A stretch of 64,000 bases of DNA from Candidatus Helarchaeota archaeon (GTDB taxonomy: Archaea > Asgardarchaeota > Lokiarchaeia > Helarchaeales > RDOG01): positions 372,001 through 436,000 of the forward strand of contig JAHPZH010000002.1 of assembly GCA_019058315.1 (NCBI GenBank), in the 5' to 3' direction. Positions 17,021 through 27,287 of this stretch are shown piece after piece. Made by a program: the position numbers and the translations under genes. Position 1 is the first letter of the stretch. Each line of letters starts with the position of its first letter. The notes beneath the pieces are model-generated. The model had not been told where the DNA came from and did not search any database. It saw only the letters and a list, made by a program, of their open reading frames with translations.

Positions 17021-19036
17021 TTGTTACCAATTAATAAAGTCGTCTTGTTTAAGACGGGAATCGGTTATTTCGAAAGAAAAGATAAAATAGATCTAGCAAA
17101 GAAATCAATAAATTTAAGTTTCAAACGAAAAGTTATGAATGATATATTAGCCACACTTACCATTGCGACGGGAAACAGTTTAGTTACTGGAATAAGTTAT
17201 GAAGGTGCAGAAACTGATCTTCAAAGAGCTCTCGAAGACGCTTTGATTAAGATCCCCAATGAAAACAGTTTTATAACTCTTTTAAAACAGCTGGTGGGAA
17301 GCACTGTCACCTTAAAAATTGTTGGAGAAGTTATAACTGGAATTGTTCTTGGTGTGCAAGAATTGAAAAAAGGAATTGAAAAAGCAATCATCAATGAACC
17401 GTATCTTGTTCTACGTGATATTAGTGGTTCGATTAGGAATATTAAAATTTCTGATCTTACTGGACCAAGTGCCCAATTATCAGTTAGTGATGATAAAATG
17501 AACAAAGAACTTCAATTCTTTATCGAAAAAATGTATACAAGCAAAAAAAAGGACATGAAACCCGTTACAATCTTCTTTGAGGGTGAAGGAAAAGATGATG
17601 TTACCGTATCTTATCTTCATGAGATGCCCAGCTGGAAAGTATCTTATCGTCTAACATTTATCGATGAAGATAATTTCTTACAAGGATGGGCGCTAATAGA
17701 CAATACATTAGATGAAGATTGGGAAAATATTGAACTCAGTTTAATTGCAGGTTTACCTATTTCATTTATTTACGACCTCTATACACCTAACTGGATTCTA
17801 AGACCTACTGTAGCTCGTAAGGATAAATATGACATCCAAGTAACTGAATTTGAGGGTGAACTTGAAGAATTACGCGAAATGAAAGAAGAAGCAAAGAGGC
17901 CAATGGCTCAACCAGCTGCTCCACGACCAATGAAAGCAATGGCTGGGAAAAGGAGAAGTAAGTTTAAAGTAACTGCAAAAGAAAAGATGGTAGCTACGGC
18001 ATCTGATAAGTCTGATGCATTAGATAGGCTAGAATCTACAAAGGTGGAGGCAAAAGGAGAAGAAGCTGGAGATTTTTTTGAATACAAGATAATGGTTCCA
18101 GTTACTGTAAAGCGAAATCAATCTAGCCTTGTTCCAATCTTACAATCAAAGATAACGGGTAAAAAGATGAGCGTTTATAATGAATCAGTTAGAGCCGATA
18201 ATCCAATGTTATGTTGCGAAATTGAGAATGATTCAGGACTTACCTTGGAGGAAGGACCAATCACGGTATATGATGCATCTACATTCATAGGCGAAGCAAT
18301 GCTGCCCTTCGTTAAACAAGGAGAGAAAAGAAGAATTCCTTACTCTGTGGATCTAGGGATAACAGTAAATACAAAAAGGAAAGAAAAATCAGTCGATATA
18401 CATCAAATTAAACTTGGAAAAGATTACCTCTACTCGTTCCAATACTATCTAAAAAAGTGCGAATATCTCGTTAAGAATAAATCTGAAGAAGCTAGAGAAG
18501 TCATCGTCGAACATCCCAAAGAAGATAGATTCGAACTCTATGAAACAGAAAAACCATTTGAAGAGTCTAAGAATTTTTACCGTTATATGGTCAAGGTAGA
18601 TCCAAAAACACAAGCTAAGCTTTTGATTAAAATTAGGCGAGTTGATCGCTCTAGTTGGTACTTTAGCAATGTTTCAAAGTCAGAAATCGATCTTTGGTAT
18701 AAACAGAAATTAATAAATGAAGAAGATAGGGATTTTCTACTAAAAATATGGAAACTTAATACAGAAAAAAATGAAGTCGATAACAAGATTAATGAATTAG
18801 AAAATAAGAAAAACAGTATTATTAATGACCAAAATCGGTTGAGACAAAACCTAAAAAGCATCGGAACAAGTAGGAGTGAAGAACGACTTAGAAACAAATA
18901 TATTACAAAAATGGATGAACAAGAGAATGAATTAGAAAAGATTGAGGCTGAAATCAAAGAATTAACAAAGAAAAGTGAAGAATTAGAACAAAAAATTAAT
19001 GATGAAATTCGAAAACGCCCTGTAGTGGAGGATTAA
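17021..19036 (+). CDS. DUF4139-type protein, copy A
   Basis: The 671-residue product resembles the MuiA/DUF4139 family: an N-terminal domain (LFKTGIGYFERK to about residue 180) and a beta-rich DUF4139-like region. The latter shows VSYLHEMPSWKVSYRL, ALIDNTLDEDWENIELSL and PISFIYDLY, then KRNQSSLVPIL and a FEESKNFYRY block. A Pro/Ala/Lys linker (about residues 290-340) interrupts it. The last 120 residues form a coiled coil. No signal peptide or membrane helix is seen. Translation starts at TTG after GGAGGAAT (17007-17014). It stops one base before the B gene, so the two are co-translated. A paralogous A'-B' pair lies 4 kb downstream. The family's biochemical function is unknown; a structural or complex-forming role is inferred. 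Confidence 0.75.
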   Translation: MLPINKVVLFKTGIGYFERKDKIDLAKKSINLSFKRKVMNDILATLTIATGNSLVTGISYEGAETDLQRALEDALIKIPNENSFITLLKQLVGSTVTLKIVGEVITGIVLGVQELKKGIEKAIINEPYLVLRDISGSIRNIKISDLTGPSAQLSVSDDKMNKELQFFIEKMYTSKKKDMKPVTIFFEGEGKDDVTVSYLHEMPSWKVSYRLTFIDEDNFLQGWALIDNTLDEDWENIELSLIAGLPISFIYDLYTPNWILRPTVARKDKYDIQVTEFEGELEELREMKEEAKRPMAQPAAPRPMKAMAGKRRSKFKVTAKEKMVATASDKSDALDRLESTKVEAKGEEAGDFFEYKIMVPVTVKRNQSSLVPILQSKITGKKMSVYNESVRADNPMLCCEIENDSGLTLEEGPITVYDASTFIGEAMLPFVKQGEKRRIPYSVDLGITVNTKRKEKSVDIHQIKLGKDYLYSFQYYLKKCEYLVKNKSEEAREVIVEHPKEDRFELYETEKPFEESKNFYRYMVKVDPKTQAKLLIKIRRVDRSSWYFSNVSKSEIDLWYKQKLINEEDRDFLLKIWKLNTEKNEVDNKINELENKKNSIINDQNRLRQNLKSIGTSRSEERLRNKYITKMDEQENELEKIEAEIKELTKKSEELEQKINDEIRKRPVVED

Positions 19037-19037
19037 A

Positions 19038-21284
19038 ATGTTAACCATTAAAAGTGCGATATTATATAAGACGGGCGTTGGATATTTCGAAAGATCTGGT
19101 AAAATTGATTTAAGTAAGACGAATAAAATTGTCTTATCATTCAAGAAAAAACTTATGAATGACGTTCTTGCTTCGCTCTCGGTGGCAGGTAAAGATGCGT
19201 TAGTTTCTGGGGTTTCCTATGAGGGTCACGATATTGATTTGGATAGAGCTCTTGAAGATTGTCTAATCAAAGTGCCTGAATTTGATTCATTTATCGTTCT
19301 TTTAAAACAATTAATCGGCAGTCATATTGAAATTATATTGGGTTCTGAAAAAATATCCGGTATAGTTTTAGGAATTCAAAAATTCGAACGAGGAGTCGAA
19401 GGAACTGAAGAAAAAATTATGGAACCGTTCCTAGTTCTATCAGATGATACTGGAGATATTAAAAATATTAAAATAGCTGACATGACAGGACCTGATGCCC
19501 GATTTTCGGTGAGTGATGAAAAGATGAACAAAGAACTGCAATACTTTTTGGAGACTATTTATACATCGAAGAAACGTGATGCAAAAAGCATGACCATTTT
19601 TCTTGAAAAAAAACCAGATTCAACAACTATGGATTCAGAGGTTTCGATTTCTTACCTTCATGAGGTACCTTCCTGGAAAGCTAGCTATCGCCTTCTTCTA
19701 TTTCCTACGGAAACCGTAATCCAAGGCTTTGGTTTGATTGATAATCCCACTGACGAAGATTGGAATGAAATTAATCTATCACTAATATCTGGTCTTCCAA
19801 TATCATTTATATATGACCTTTACTCCCCAAATTGGATTCAACGTCCAAGAGTTCAGCGGAGAACACAATATGATATAACTCCAACAACTTATGAAGAATC
19901 GACAACAGAAGAGGGTTATTTTGATCTTAAAGGGACGGGTGTATTGGGTGATGTTATGATACCAAAACTGGACGCTCATCGGGGTATACCAGCAGAAAAA
20001 ACAGGTGAACAGAGAATGAAACACATGATTCAATCTACAAAAGTAAGTGCTGCTGGAACAGAAGGTGGAGATTTTTTTCAATACGAAATTACAGTCCCCA
20101 TAACAGTAAAACGAAACCAAAGCTCATTGGTTCCTATTTTACAGTCTAATATAAAATCAAATAGAATGTCGGTCTATAATGAAAATGTAAGGAAAGATAA
20201 TCCGATGTTAACCATTGAGCTCACCAATGACACTGGACTTACTTTGGAAGAAGGTCCAATATCTGTATTCGAACTGGACAATTATGCTGGTGAAGCGATG
20301 CTTCCTTTTCTAAAGAAAGATGAAAAAAGAAGAATCGGATATGCAGTAGATCTTGGAGTACTGGTTAATAAAACAACAAAAGAAGATTCATTAAATTTCC
20401 ATGATATCAAAATTGAGAATAACATTCGAGCATTTAGGTACAGGATAAAGAAGGTAGAATATATAATTCGAAATAAATCCGATGATCCGAAAGAAGTTGT
20501 AATAGAACATCCGAAAGAGACTGATTATAAACTATATGAGACTGCTGATCCATTCGAAGAATCCAAAAATTTTTACAGATATAAAGTTTCAGTTGCTCCA
20601 AAGGCATCAGAAAAACTCCTTGTTAAAACGCGTATTGTTGAAAGTACTTATACATATTATTCTGGAGTTTCTAAATACCAAATTGAGGAATGGTATAATT
20701 TAAAATTGATAAATGATCAAGAAAAGGATTTCCTAATGAAAATATGGAAGGTAACAACGAAGTTACAAGATGTCAATGATGAAATTGATAGTAAAACTGA
20801 TGAAAAAAACAATATTTCAACGGATCAAAACCGTTTACGTCAAAATATTAAGGTTTTAGGACCATCTCATGGTGAACGTCAACTTAGAGAAAAATATGTC
20901 AAAAAATTAGAATCCCAAGAAGAAATTCTTGAAAGAATTGATGTGGAAATAGAGAAACTAAATAAAGAAAAAGAAAATCTCGAGTATCTGATAAATAAAT
21001 TAAATGAATTGGATTATGAAAATGGAACATCTCTGAATAATGTAGCATGGGGTTTCTACCTAGTCGGAGAAAGTGAGGTCGTAGTGGAATATGCAAGGAA
21101 AGCAATAGCTCTTGATGATGAGAAGGGTTTTATTTGGGATACATTGGGCTGTGGGTTGTATAGGATTGGAAAAATTAAAGAATCTTATGAAGCATTCTTA
21201 AAGGCAATAGAGTTAAGCCCCAAGGGTGAAGAAGATATAACAAAGGAAATCTATGAAAAAGTTAAAGCTGAATATAACCCCTAA
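19038..21284 (+). CDS. DUF4139-type protein with C-terminal TPR, copy B
   Basis: The 748-residue product has the same core as copy A (VSISYLHEVPSWKASYRLL, GLIDNPTDEDWNEINLSL, FEESKNFYRY) and a coiled coil at about 575-665. It adds a C-terminal TPR-like segment of about 80 residues (LNNVAWGFYLVGES and WDTLGCGLYRIGKIKES). The N-terminal KTGVGYFERSGK motif matches the A gene but reads LSFKKKLMNDVLASL. It starts one base after the A stop codon. The A and B proteins are distant paralogues and probably partners in a hetero-complex, an inference from their fixed pairing in both loci. No membrane segment is visible. Confidence 0.75.
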   Translation: MLTIKSAILYKTGVGYFERSGKIDLSKTNKIVLSFKKKLMNDVLASLSVAGKDALVSGVSYEGHDIDLDRALEDCLIKVPEFDSFIVLLKQLIGSHIEIILGSEKISGIVLGIQKFERGVEGTEEKIMEPFLVLSDDTGDIKNIKIADMTGPDARFSVSDEKMNKELQYFLETIYTSKKRDAKSMTIFLEKKPDSTTMDSEVSISYLHEVPSWKASYRLLLFPTETVIQGFGLIDNPTDEDWNEINLSLISGLPISFIYDLYSPNWIQRPRVQRRTQYDITPTTYEESTTEEGYFDLKGTGVLGDVMIPKLDAHRGIPAEKTGEQRMKHMIQSTKVSAAGTEGGDFFQYEITVPITVKRNQSSLVPILQSNIKSNRMSVYNENVRKDNPMLTIELTNDTGLTLEEGPISVFELDNYAGEAMLPFLKKDEKRRIGYAVDLGVLVNKTTKEDSLNFHDIKIENNIRAFRYRIKKVEYIIRNKSDDPKEVVIEHPKETDYKLYETADPFEESKNFYRYKVSVAPKASEKLLVKTRIVESTYTYYSGVSKYQIEEWYNLKLINDQEKDFLMKIWKVTTKLQDVNDEIDSKTDEKNNISTDQNRLRQNIKVLGPSHGERQLREKYVKKLESQEEILERIDVEIEKLNKEKENLEYLINKLNELDYENGTSLNNVAWGFYLVGESEVVVEYARKAIALDDEKGFIWDTLGCGLYRIGKIKESYEAFLKAIELSPKGEEDITKEIYEKVKAEYNP

Positions 21285-21295
21285 TTTTTTTATTT

Positions 21296-22381
21296 TTACT
21301 TATTTGCCTTAATACTAAGTAATCTTTCTGAGCATTCAACCATACTTTGATAGTCTCCCAATCTTTCATATGCAATTGCCATTCTATTCCAAACATCCTT
21401 ATATTCAGGAGAACTAACTATAATTTGTTTGAAAAAATCTATAGCTTTTTGATAATCACGAGAATTTAGAAACATATTTCCCATTTTGTATAATCTTGTA
21501 ATATTTTTTTCTTGATCTTCTTTGGTTAGTACTTTTTCAACCTTTTCCTCAACCTTATCTTCAACCATTCCTTCAACTTTTTTTTCAACTACTTGTTCAA
21601 GTTTATCTCTAGATATTTTCTCATAAATTTTTTTAATTCTTGCTTGATCTTCATGATTAGGTAATTCCTGGATATGTTCTTTTGGAATTTTTTCTTCCAA
21701 TGATTTAACAATTTTTAAAGCAGTTTTATTACTAGGTTCGATTTTAATAACTTTTTTAAAAAAATCCAAAGCTATTTTTTCGTTTCCAGTATTCATATTA
21801 GCAATCCCAAGGTTAAAATATGCTCTTTCATTTAATGGATCCATATTAATGACTTTTTCACTATAAGCAATTGATTTTTTATGATCTCCTAATCTCCCGT
21901 AAATAGATGCTAAATTATTTAAAGCTTTTTTATTTTTTTTGTTCTTTTCAAGGGCCATTTCGTTATATTCTATTGCTTTTTGGTGATTTTCTAATTTAAT
22001 GTAAGCATCGGCTAAAGAGTTTAGAACTTCATTAAAGGTTGGATCTAATTTAAAAACTTGTTTGAAACATTTAATGGCTTTTTCATATTCTTTGATTATC
22101 ATATAAGAGTTACCTAGGAAATTCCAAGCTTCTTTATCTTCTGGATCAAGTAAAACCACGTTTTCATTGCATAAGATGGCATTTTCAATATCTCCAATAT
22201 TTGAATAACATATCGCTAATTCAACCCAAGCTTCTATAAAGTCAGAGTCAGACTCTACAGCCTTTCTAAAACTTTCAATGGCGTCTGCATTATCTCCTGC
22301 TCTTAAACAACTAAGTCCTTTGAAATAAGATATTCGGACTATTAAATCACGATCTTCTAGTTGAATAGGTTGCTTCATCAA
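21296..22381 (-). CDS. TPR-repeat protein
   Basis: The 361-residue product has about six tandem 34-residue TPR units in the first 225 residues (for example AWVELAICYSNIGDIENAI and AWNFLGNSYMIIKEYEKAI). A charged helical linker follows (about 240-295, with EKKVEGMVEDKVEEKVE), then one or two more TPR units at the C-terminus. No signal or membrane helix is seen. It is convergent with copy B, 11 bases away, and lies inside the segment flanked by the duplicated DUF4139 pairs. It is a scaffold protein by fold; partners are unknown, though the TPR tail of copy B is of a similar kind. Confidence 0.85.
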   Translation of the reverse strand: MMKQPIQLEDRDLIVRISYFKGLSCLRAGDNADAIESFRKAVESDSDFIEAWVELAICYSNIGDIENAILCNENVVLLDPEDKEAWNFLGNSYMIIKEYEKAIKCFKQVFKLDPTFNEVLNSLADAYIKLENHQKAIEYNEMALEKNKKNKKALNNLASIYGRLGDHKKSIAYSEKVINMDPLNERAYFNLGIANMNTGNEKIALDFFKKVIKIEPSNKTALKIVKSLEEKIPKEHIQELPNHEDQARIKKIYEKISRDKLEQVVEKKVEGMVEDKVEEKVEKVLTKEDQEKNITRLYKMGNMFLNSRDYQKAIDFFKQIIVSSPEYKDVWNRMAIAYERLGDYQSMVECSERLLSIKANK

Positions 22382-22491
22382 AAAATTAAATGCTCGATTT
22401 TATTTATACTAATTGATAAAATAAATGCTAAAATTTTTAAAAAAGACCTAGTTATATTTATACAACGGGCTACTCATGCGCGTTAAAAATC

Positions 22492-23532
22492 ATGATAGAA
22501 ATAAAATTTAATAAAAAGGTCACTTTAAAAGAGCACACCATTTTCTCAATAGTATTTTCTCACAATAACCGTTATTTTCTTAATGTTCTCAGCCCGTATT
22601 CTCCTCAGAGTGATTTTATTAATGTTAGGGAGTTAGAAACTGGAAAACTTGTTTGCTCGTTTAAATATGAAAATAGAGTAAAATCAATTGCAGTTTCTTC
22701 TAACATTTTCTATATTTTAAGTGGGTCAGAAGTCTGGGAGTTGGATTCAAGTAGTGCATGGACTCATAATCTAATATGGTCTCAAGGATGTTCTCAAAAT
22801 TTGTGGGGTAATCTTATTGAAATCTCACCTGATGGTCGTTATGTAATAACACAATCTGAGGGTAATACTATTAAGGTTCTAGAGATACGGTCTGGAAAAC
22901 AACTGTTTAAAATTGGAGGACATAGATATCCCATAAAGAAGATAAATGTCTCTCTTGATAATCGCTATATTATGACTACATCCGAAGATAAAACCATGAA
23001 AATTTGGGAATTTAATACAGGTAGATTAGTTCACACTTTAAAAAAGAACCATGATTTTGGTTCGAGTTTATTCTCTTCTGATGGAGGATATTTGATAACT
23101 GTAGCTGACTATAATAACCTCAATGTTTGGGAGCTAGAATCAGGAAATCTCAAACATAATATTAAAGGACATAAGAGTTATATTGACACATTAAATACTT
23201 TTGGAAATTATGTAATATCGGGATCTAGAGATAAAACCATTAAAATTTGGGAATTAACCACTGGTAAATTATTACATACACTTAAAGAACATACTGCTGG
23301 TGTGAGTTCAATCGCAATATCACCCGATGGGCGTTATCTATTTAGTGGATCAATTGATAAGACTGTTAAAGTTTGGGAATTACTCACAGGTAAATTATTA
23401 AAAACACTTGAAGGGCATGATGATTGGATAACTTCAGTTATGGTCTCTCCAAATGGTCGCTATATTATAACTACATCTTCTGCTGGTCCTAATCGTAGTC
23501 AAGAATATATCATCTGGCTGGTCGAATATTGA
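22492..23532 (+). CDS. WD40 beta-propeller protein
   Basis: The 346-residue product has about seven WD40-type blades. Repeats show xISPDGRYVxTxSEDKTxKIWE, followed by a xTGKLLHTLKEH turn, at intervals of about 40 residues. The C-terminal blades are the most regular and the first two are degenerate. No signal peptide is present, so it is probably a cytoplasmic interaction platform. The spacer before it has a TATA-like TATATTTATA near 22452-22461, placing the start close to the expected transcript start, so the message may be nearly leaderless. It lies between a TPR and an LRR gene, both on the opposite strand. Confidence 0.88.
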   Translation: MIEIKFNKKVTLKEHTIFSIVFSHNNRYFLNVLSPYSPQSDFINVRELETGKLVCSFKYENRVKSIAVSSNIFYILSGSEVWELDSSSAWTHNLIWSQGCSQNLWGNLIEISPDGRYVITQSEGNTIKVLEIRSGKQLFKIGGHRYPIKKINVSLDNRYIMTTSEDKTMKIWEFNTGRLVHTLKKNHDFGSSLFSSDGGYLITVADYNNLNVWELESGNLKHNIKGHKSYIDTLNTFGNYVISGSRDKTIKIWELTTGKLLHTLKEHTAGVSSIAISPDGRYLFSGSIDKTVKVWELLTGKLLKTLEGHDDWITSVMVSPNGRYIITTSSAGPNRSQEYIIWLVEY

Positions 23533-23546
23533 TTAAAGAATAAGTT

Positions 23547-25076
23547 CTAGTAGATTTGGATTATTTTTTTTAATCTTTCTTCAGTTTTTTCATATTCTTC
23601 CTCACTTAATGGGTTATCATAAAGATATACTTTTTTTAATTTAAGAAGTTCTTTTAAGCCTTCTATTTTATTGATTTGATTGTCATAAAGACTTAAGAAT
23701 TGTAATTCAGCAAGCTTTTCTAATCCCTCTATTTTTGTAATATTGTTAGAACCAAGTTTTAAATCTTCCAATTGGTATAAATTTTCCAATCCCTCTAATT
23801 TTGTAATTTGATTATTACTCAAATCTAAATAATTTAAATTTTTAAGATTTTGTAATCCCTTAATTCTTTCAATTTCATTATGAGAAAGGTCTAATTCTTT
23901 TAATTGAAAAAGACTATCTAATCCTTCTATTTCGGCAATTTGATTACTAAATAGATCCAAATTCTGTAATAGGGAAAGACTTTCTAACATCTCTATTTTT
24001 GTAATTTCATTTGAATCAAGGGACAATTCTCTTAATTGTGAAAGTTGATGAATACCCTCTATTTTATTAATTTGATTATTATTAATACTTAATTCTTGTA
24101 ACTCTATCAGATATTCTAACCCCTCTATCTTTGAAATTTTGTTATTAGAAAGCCCCAAATCTTGTAATTTAATAAGTTTATTTAAATTCTCTATCTTTAT
24201 AACTTGATTTGCACTCAAATATAATCTATTTAATTGTATAAGATTCTCCAAATTTTCAATTTTTTCAATATCATTCTCTGAAAGATTTAAATATTCTAAT
24301 TCAGAAAGCTTTTCCAAGCCTTCTATCTTTGTAATTTTATTATGATCAAGGCTCAATTCTTTTAAATGTGTAAGAACTTCCAATCTTTGGATTTTAGATA
24401 TCTCATTTTCTCCTAGATATAATGATTGCAATTGAGAAGAATTTTCTAACCCCATAATTTCTGTGATTTTATTTTCAGTAAGCATTAACATTCTCAATTG
24501 TGTAAGATTTTCTAAACCTTCAATTTTTGTGATTTGATTATTATAAAAGATTAATTCTTGTAATCGAGAGAGCCTTTCTAAACCTTCTATTTTTGAAATT
24601 TTATTTGAATTAAAGTTTAATTTTCTTAAGTTAATAAGACTTTCTAACCCCTCTATTTTTGAAATTTGGTTACGAATAAGATTTAATTCTTGTAACTGGG
24701 AAATTCCCGACAACCCTTTTATCTTTGTTATCATATTAATGGATAAGTCTAATATTTTTAATTGAAAAAGTCCCTCTAATCCTTCAATTTTCTTAATATG
24801 ATTGTCTTTAATGAATAATTCCTGTAATTGGTTTAATCTATTTAAGCCTTCTATTTTTGTAATCTGATTATGTCCAAGATCTAAGGATTGTAATTGGGTA
24901 AAATCTGAAAGTAATATTGGAATTTTTTTCAAATTTTTATTTAATAATACAAGTTTAACTATATTACCTTCATTATTAATTTCAAAATCGTTATCATTTA
25001 ATTTAAATTTCTCCATTAATTCTTCCATTGTTGTTTTTTCTCGAAGTTCTTTGATTTGATTTATTTTTTCAATCAT
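23547..25076 (-). CDS. SDS22-type leucine-rich repeat protein
   Basis: The 509-residue product has about 19 consecutive 22-residue LRRs of the SDS22/internalin-like class, each near LxxLxxLxLxxNxIxKIEGLExL, from about residue 50 to 480. A charged helical N-terminal cap (about 1-45) and a C-terminal cap containing LYDNPLSEEEYEK follow the usual pattern. No signal peptide or transmembrane helix is seen, so it is cytoplasmic. It forms a curved binding surface for a protein partner. It is convergent with the WD40 gene, 14 bases away, and lies just upstream of copy A' on the other strand. Its repeats (KIEGLE) differ from those of the two LRR genes near 34-36 kb (EIKNLE). Confidence 0.9.
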   Translation of the reverse strand: MIEKINQIKELREKTTMEELMEKFKLNDNDFEINNEGNIVKLVLLNKNLKKIPILLSDFTQLQSLDLGHNQITKIEGLNRLNQLQELFIKDNHIKKIEGLEGLFQLKILDLSINMITKIKGLSGISQLQELNLIRNQISKIEGLESLINLRKLNFNSNKISKIEGLERLSRLQELIFYNNQITKIEGLENLTQLRMLMLTENKITEIMGLENSSQLQSLYLGENEISKIQRLEVLTHLKELSLDHNKITKIEGLEKLSELEYLNLSENDIEKIENLENLIQLNRLYLSANQVIKIENLNKLIKLQDLGLSNNKISKIEGLEYLIELQELSINNNQINKIEGIHQLSQLRELSLDSNEITKIEMLESLSLLQNLDLFSNQIAEIEGLDSLFQLKELDLSHNEIERIKGLQNLKNLNYLDLSNNQITKLEGLENLYQLEDLKLGSNNITKIEGLEKLAELQFLSLYDNQINKIEGLKELLKLKKVYLYDNPLSEEEYEKTEERLKKIIQIY

Positions 25077-25264
25077 TTTATAACCTAAATACTCAATCCT
25101 AAATTTTTATTATAAAAAAATAATCAATTAAAAATTTATGTGTTAATTAAAAAACTTGGTATTCCAACTGAATTAAAATTATTCAGAACTAAATTTTCTC
25201 AAAAATAAAAGTATTTAAACGATTAACTTTTACTTTTATTAATTTATTAGTAGAGGAATATTCC

Positions 25265-27283
25265 ATGTTACCAATAAATAAAGTAATATTGTTTAAAACA
25301 GGAATCGGATGTTTCGAAAGACAAGGAAAAGTTGATTTAAAAAAGAAAACTATTGATTTGAGCTTTAAGAGAAAGGTTATGAACGATTTATTAGCCACTT
25401 TATCAATTGCGACAAAAAACAGTCTAGTTACTGGAATTAGTTATGAAGGTTCTGAAATCGATCTTGAAAGGGCATTAGAAGATGCTCTTATCAAAATACC
25501 TCCCGAAGATTCTTTTCTAAATTTATTAAAACAATTAGTAGGTAGCAATATAACATTAACAATTGCTGGAGAAATAATTGAAGGAGTAATACTTGGTATA
25601 CAGAGAATGAAAAAAGGTCTTGATAAAGCAATCATTAATGAACCTTATCTGGTATTAAGTGAAAAAGGTGGAACTGTAAAAAATCTTAAAATTTCTGATC
25701 TAACTGGTCCTAATTCCAAATTATCAGTTAGCGATGAAAAGATGAATAAGGAGTTAAAATTCTTTATAGAGAAGATGTATACAAGTAGAAAGAAAGATAT
25801 GAAATCTTTAACGATATTCTTCGAAGGGGAAGGAGAAGATGAAGTTACAGTCACTTATTTACACGAGATGCCAAGCTGGAAAGTTTCGTACCGATTAACT
25901 TTTATAGAAGAGGACAATTTTATTCAAGGTTGGGCTCTAATCGATAATACATTAGATGAAGACTGGGAAAATATAGAATTAAGCCTTGTAGCTGGATTGC
26001 CTATAAGTTTTATCTATGATCTATACACACCTAATTGGATTCAACGCCCAACAGTTGCTAGACGAGAAAAATATGATATTGAAGTAACCGAATACGAAGA
26101 AGAAATGGACAATTTAATGGATATGGCAAAAAAGTCAGAAGAAATGGCTATGCCTACAACAGCCACAACAACTCCTGCACCAGCCCAATTCGGAGGAGCA
26201 GGAGCATTTAGAGCTCTAGCCAAGCAAAAAAGCGTATATGGAGCAAAAGATAGAGCTAATGCAGAAGCCCGACTAGATTCTACAAAAGTAGAAGCCAAGG
26301 GAGAGGAAGCTGGGGATTTCTTCGAATATAAAATAATGGTTCCAGTCACTGTTAAACGAAACCAAAGTTCATTAGTGCCGATATTGCAAGCTAAGATTAC
26401 GGGTAATAAAATGAGTGTATATAATGAATCGGTTAGAGCTGATAATCCAATGTTATGTTGCGAAATTGAGAATGATTCCGGACTTACTCTAGAGGAAGGA
26501 CCAGTTACGGTATACGAAATGTCCACCTTTGTAGGTGAGGCGATGTTACCTTTCATTAGACAAGGAGAAAAAAGACGAATCCCATACTCGGTCGATTTAG
26601 GGATTACAGTTGAAACTAAATGGAAAGAAAAGTATGTAGATATTCATAAGATTCAGCTTGGAGAAGATTACTTGTATAGTTTTAATTATTATAAAAAGCA
26701 ATGTAAATATACTGTTAAGAACAAATCTGAAGAGGGTCGTGAAGTAATAATTGAATTTCCCAAGGAATATGGCTATGAGCTCTATGATACAGATGATAAT
26801 AAGCCTTTTGAAGAGAGTAAGAATTTTTATCGATATAAAGTTAAAGTAGATCCCAAAACACAAGCAAAACTGTTGGTTAAAAGCAGAAGAGTTGACAAAT
26901 CGACATATTATTTCCAGAATGTTTCAAAATCAGACATTGATCTATGGTATAAACAAAAATTAATTACTGATGCTGAATATGAGTTTCTTTTAAAAATTTG
27001 GGAATTGAATAATGAAAAAAGAGAAGTTGATAACCAGATCAACGATTTGCAGAACAAGAAAAATAGTATCATTAATGATCAAAATAGATTAAGGCAGAAC
27101 TTACGAAGTATTGGAACAAGTAGGAGTGAAGAACGGCTTAGAAACAAATATATTACAAAATTAGACGAGCAAGAGGTTCAATTAGAAAATATTGAGGCAG
27201 AAATTAAAGAATTAACTAAAAAAAGTGAGGATTTGGAACTAAAAATTAATGAAGAAATTCGAAAACGACCTGTGGAAGTGTAA
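25265..27283 (+). CDS. DUF4139-type protein, copy A'
   Basis: The 672-residue product is very similar to copy A throughout (ISYEGSEIDLERALEDALIK, TYLHEMPSWKVSYRL, ALIDNTLDEDWENIELSL, KRNQSSLVPIL, IGTSRSEERLRNKYITK). The main difference is the linker at about 290-340, which is Thr/Pro/Ala/Gly-rich rather than Lys-rich. The C-terminal coiled coil is kept. It starts at ATG after AGAGGA and has a TATTTAAA element near 25210 as a possible TATA box. The B' gene starts four bases after its stop. This marks a segmental duplication of the whole A-B unit. Confidence 0.75.
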   Translation: MLPINKVILFKTGIGCFERQGKVDLKKKTIDLSFKRKVMNDLLATLSIATKNSLVTGISYEGSEIDLERALEDALIKIPPEDSFLNLLKQLVGSNITLTIAGEIIEGVILGIQRMKKGLDKAIINEPYLVLSEKGGTVKNLKISDLTGPNSKLSVSDEKMNKELKFFIEKMYTSRKKDMKSLTIFFEGEGEDEVTVTYLHEMPSWKVSYRLTFIEEDNFIQGWALIDNTLDEDWENIELSLVAGLPISFIYDLYTPNWIQRPTVARREKYDIEVTEYEEEMDNLMDMAKKSEEMAMPTTATTTPAPAQFGGAGAFRALAKQKSVYGAKDRANAEARLDSTKVEAKGEEAGDFFEYKIMVPVTVKRNQSSLVPILQAKITGNKMSVYNESVRADNPMLCCEIENDSGLTLEEGPVTVYEMSTFVGEAMLPFIRQGEKRRIPYSVDLGITVETKWKEKYVDIHKIQLGEDYLYSFNYYKKQCKYTVKNKSEEGREVIIEFPKEYGYELYDTDDNKPFEESKNFYRYKVKVDPKTQAKLLVKSRRVDKSTYYFQNVSKSDIDLWYKQKLITDAEYEFLLKIWELNNEKREVDNQINDLQNKKNSIINDQNRLRQNLRSIGTSRSEERLRNKYITKLDEQEVQLENIEAEIKELTKKSEDLELKINEEIRKRPVEV

Positions 27284-27287
27284 TTAA

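Noticed and set aside
26041..26556. 171-codon minus-strand ORF inside copy A'
   Set aside because: It overlaps a conserved DUF4139-type gene entirely and lacks its own features.
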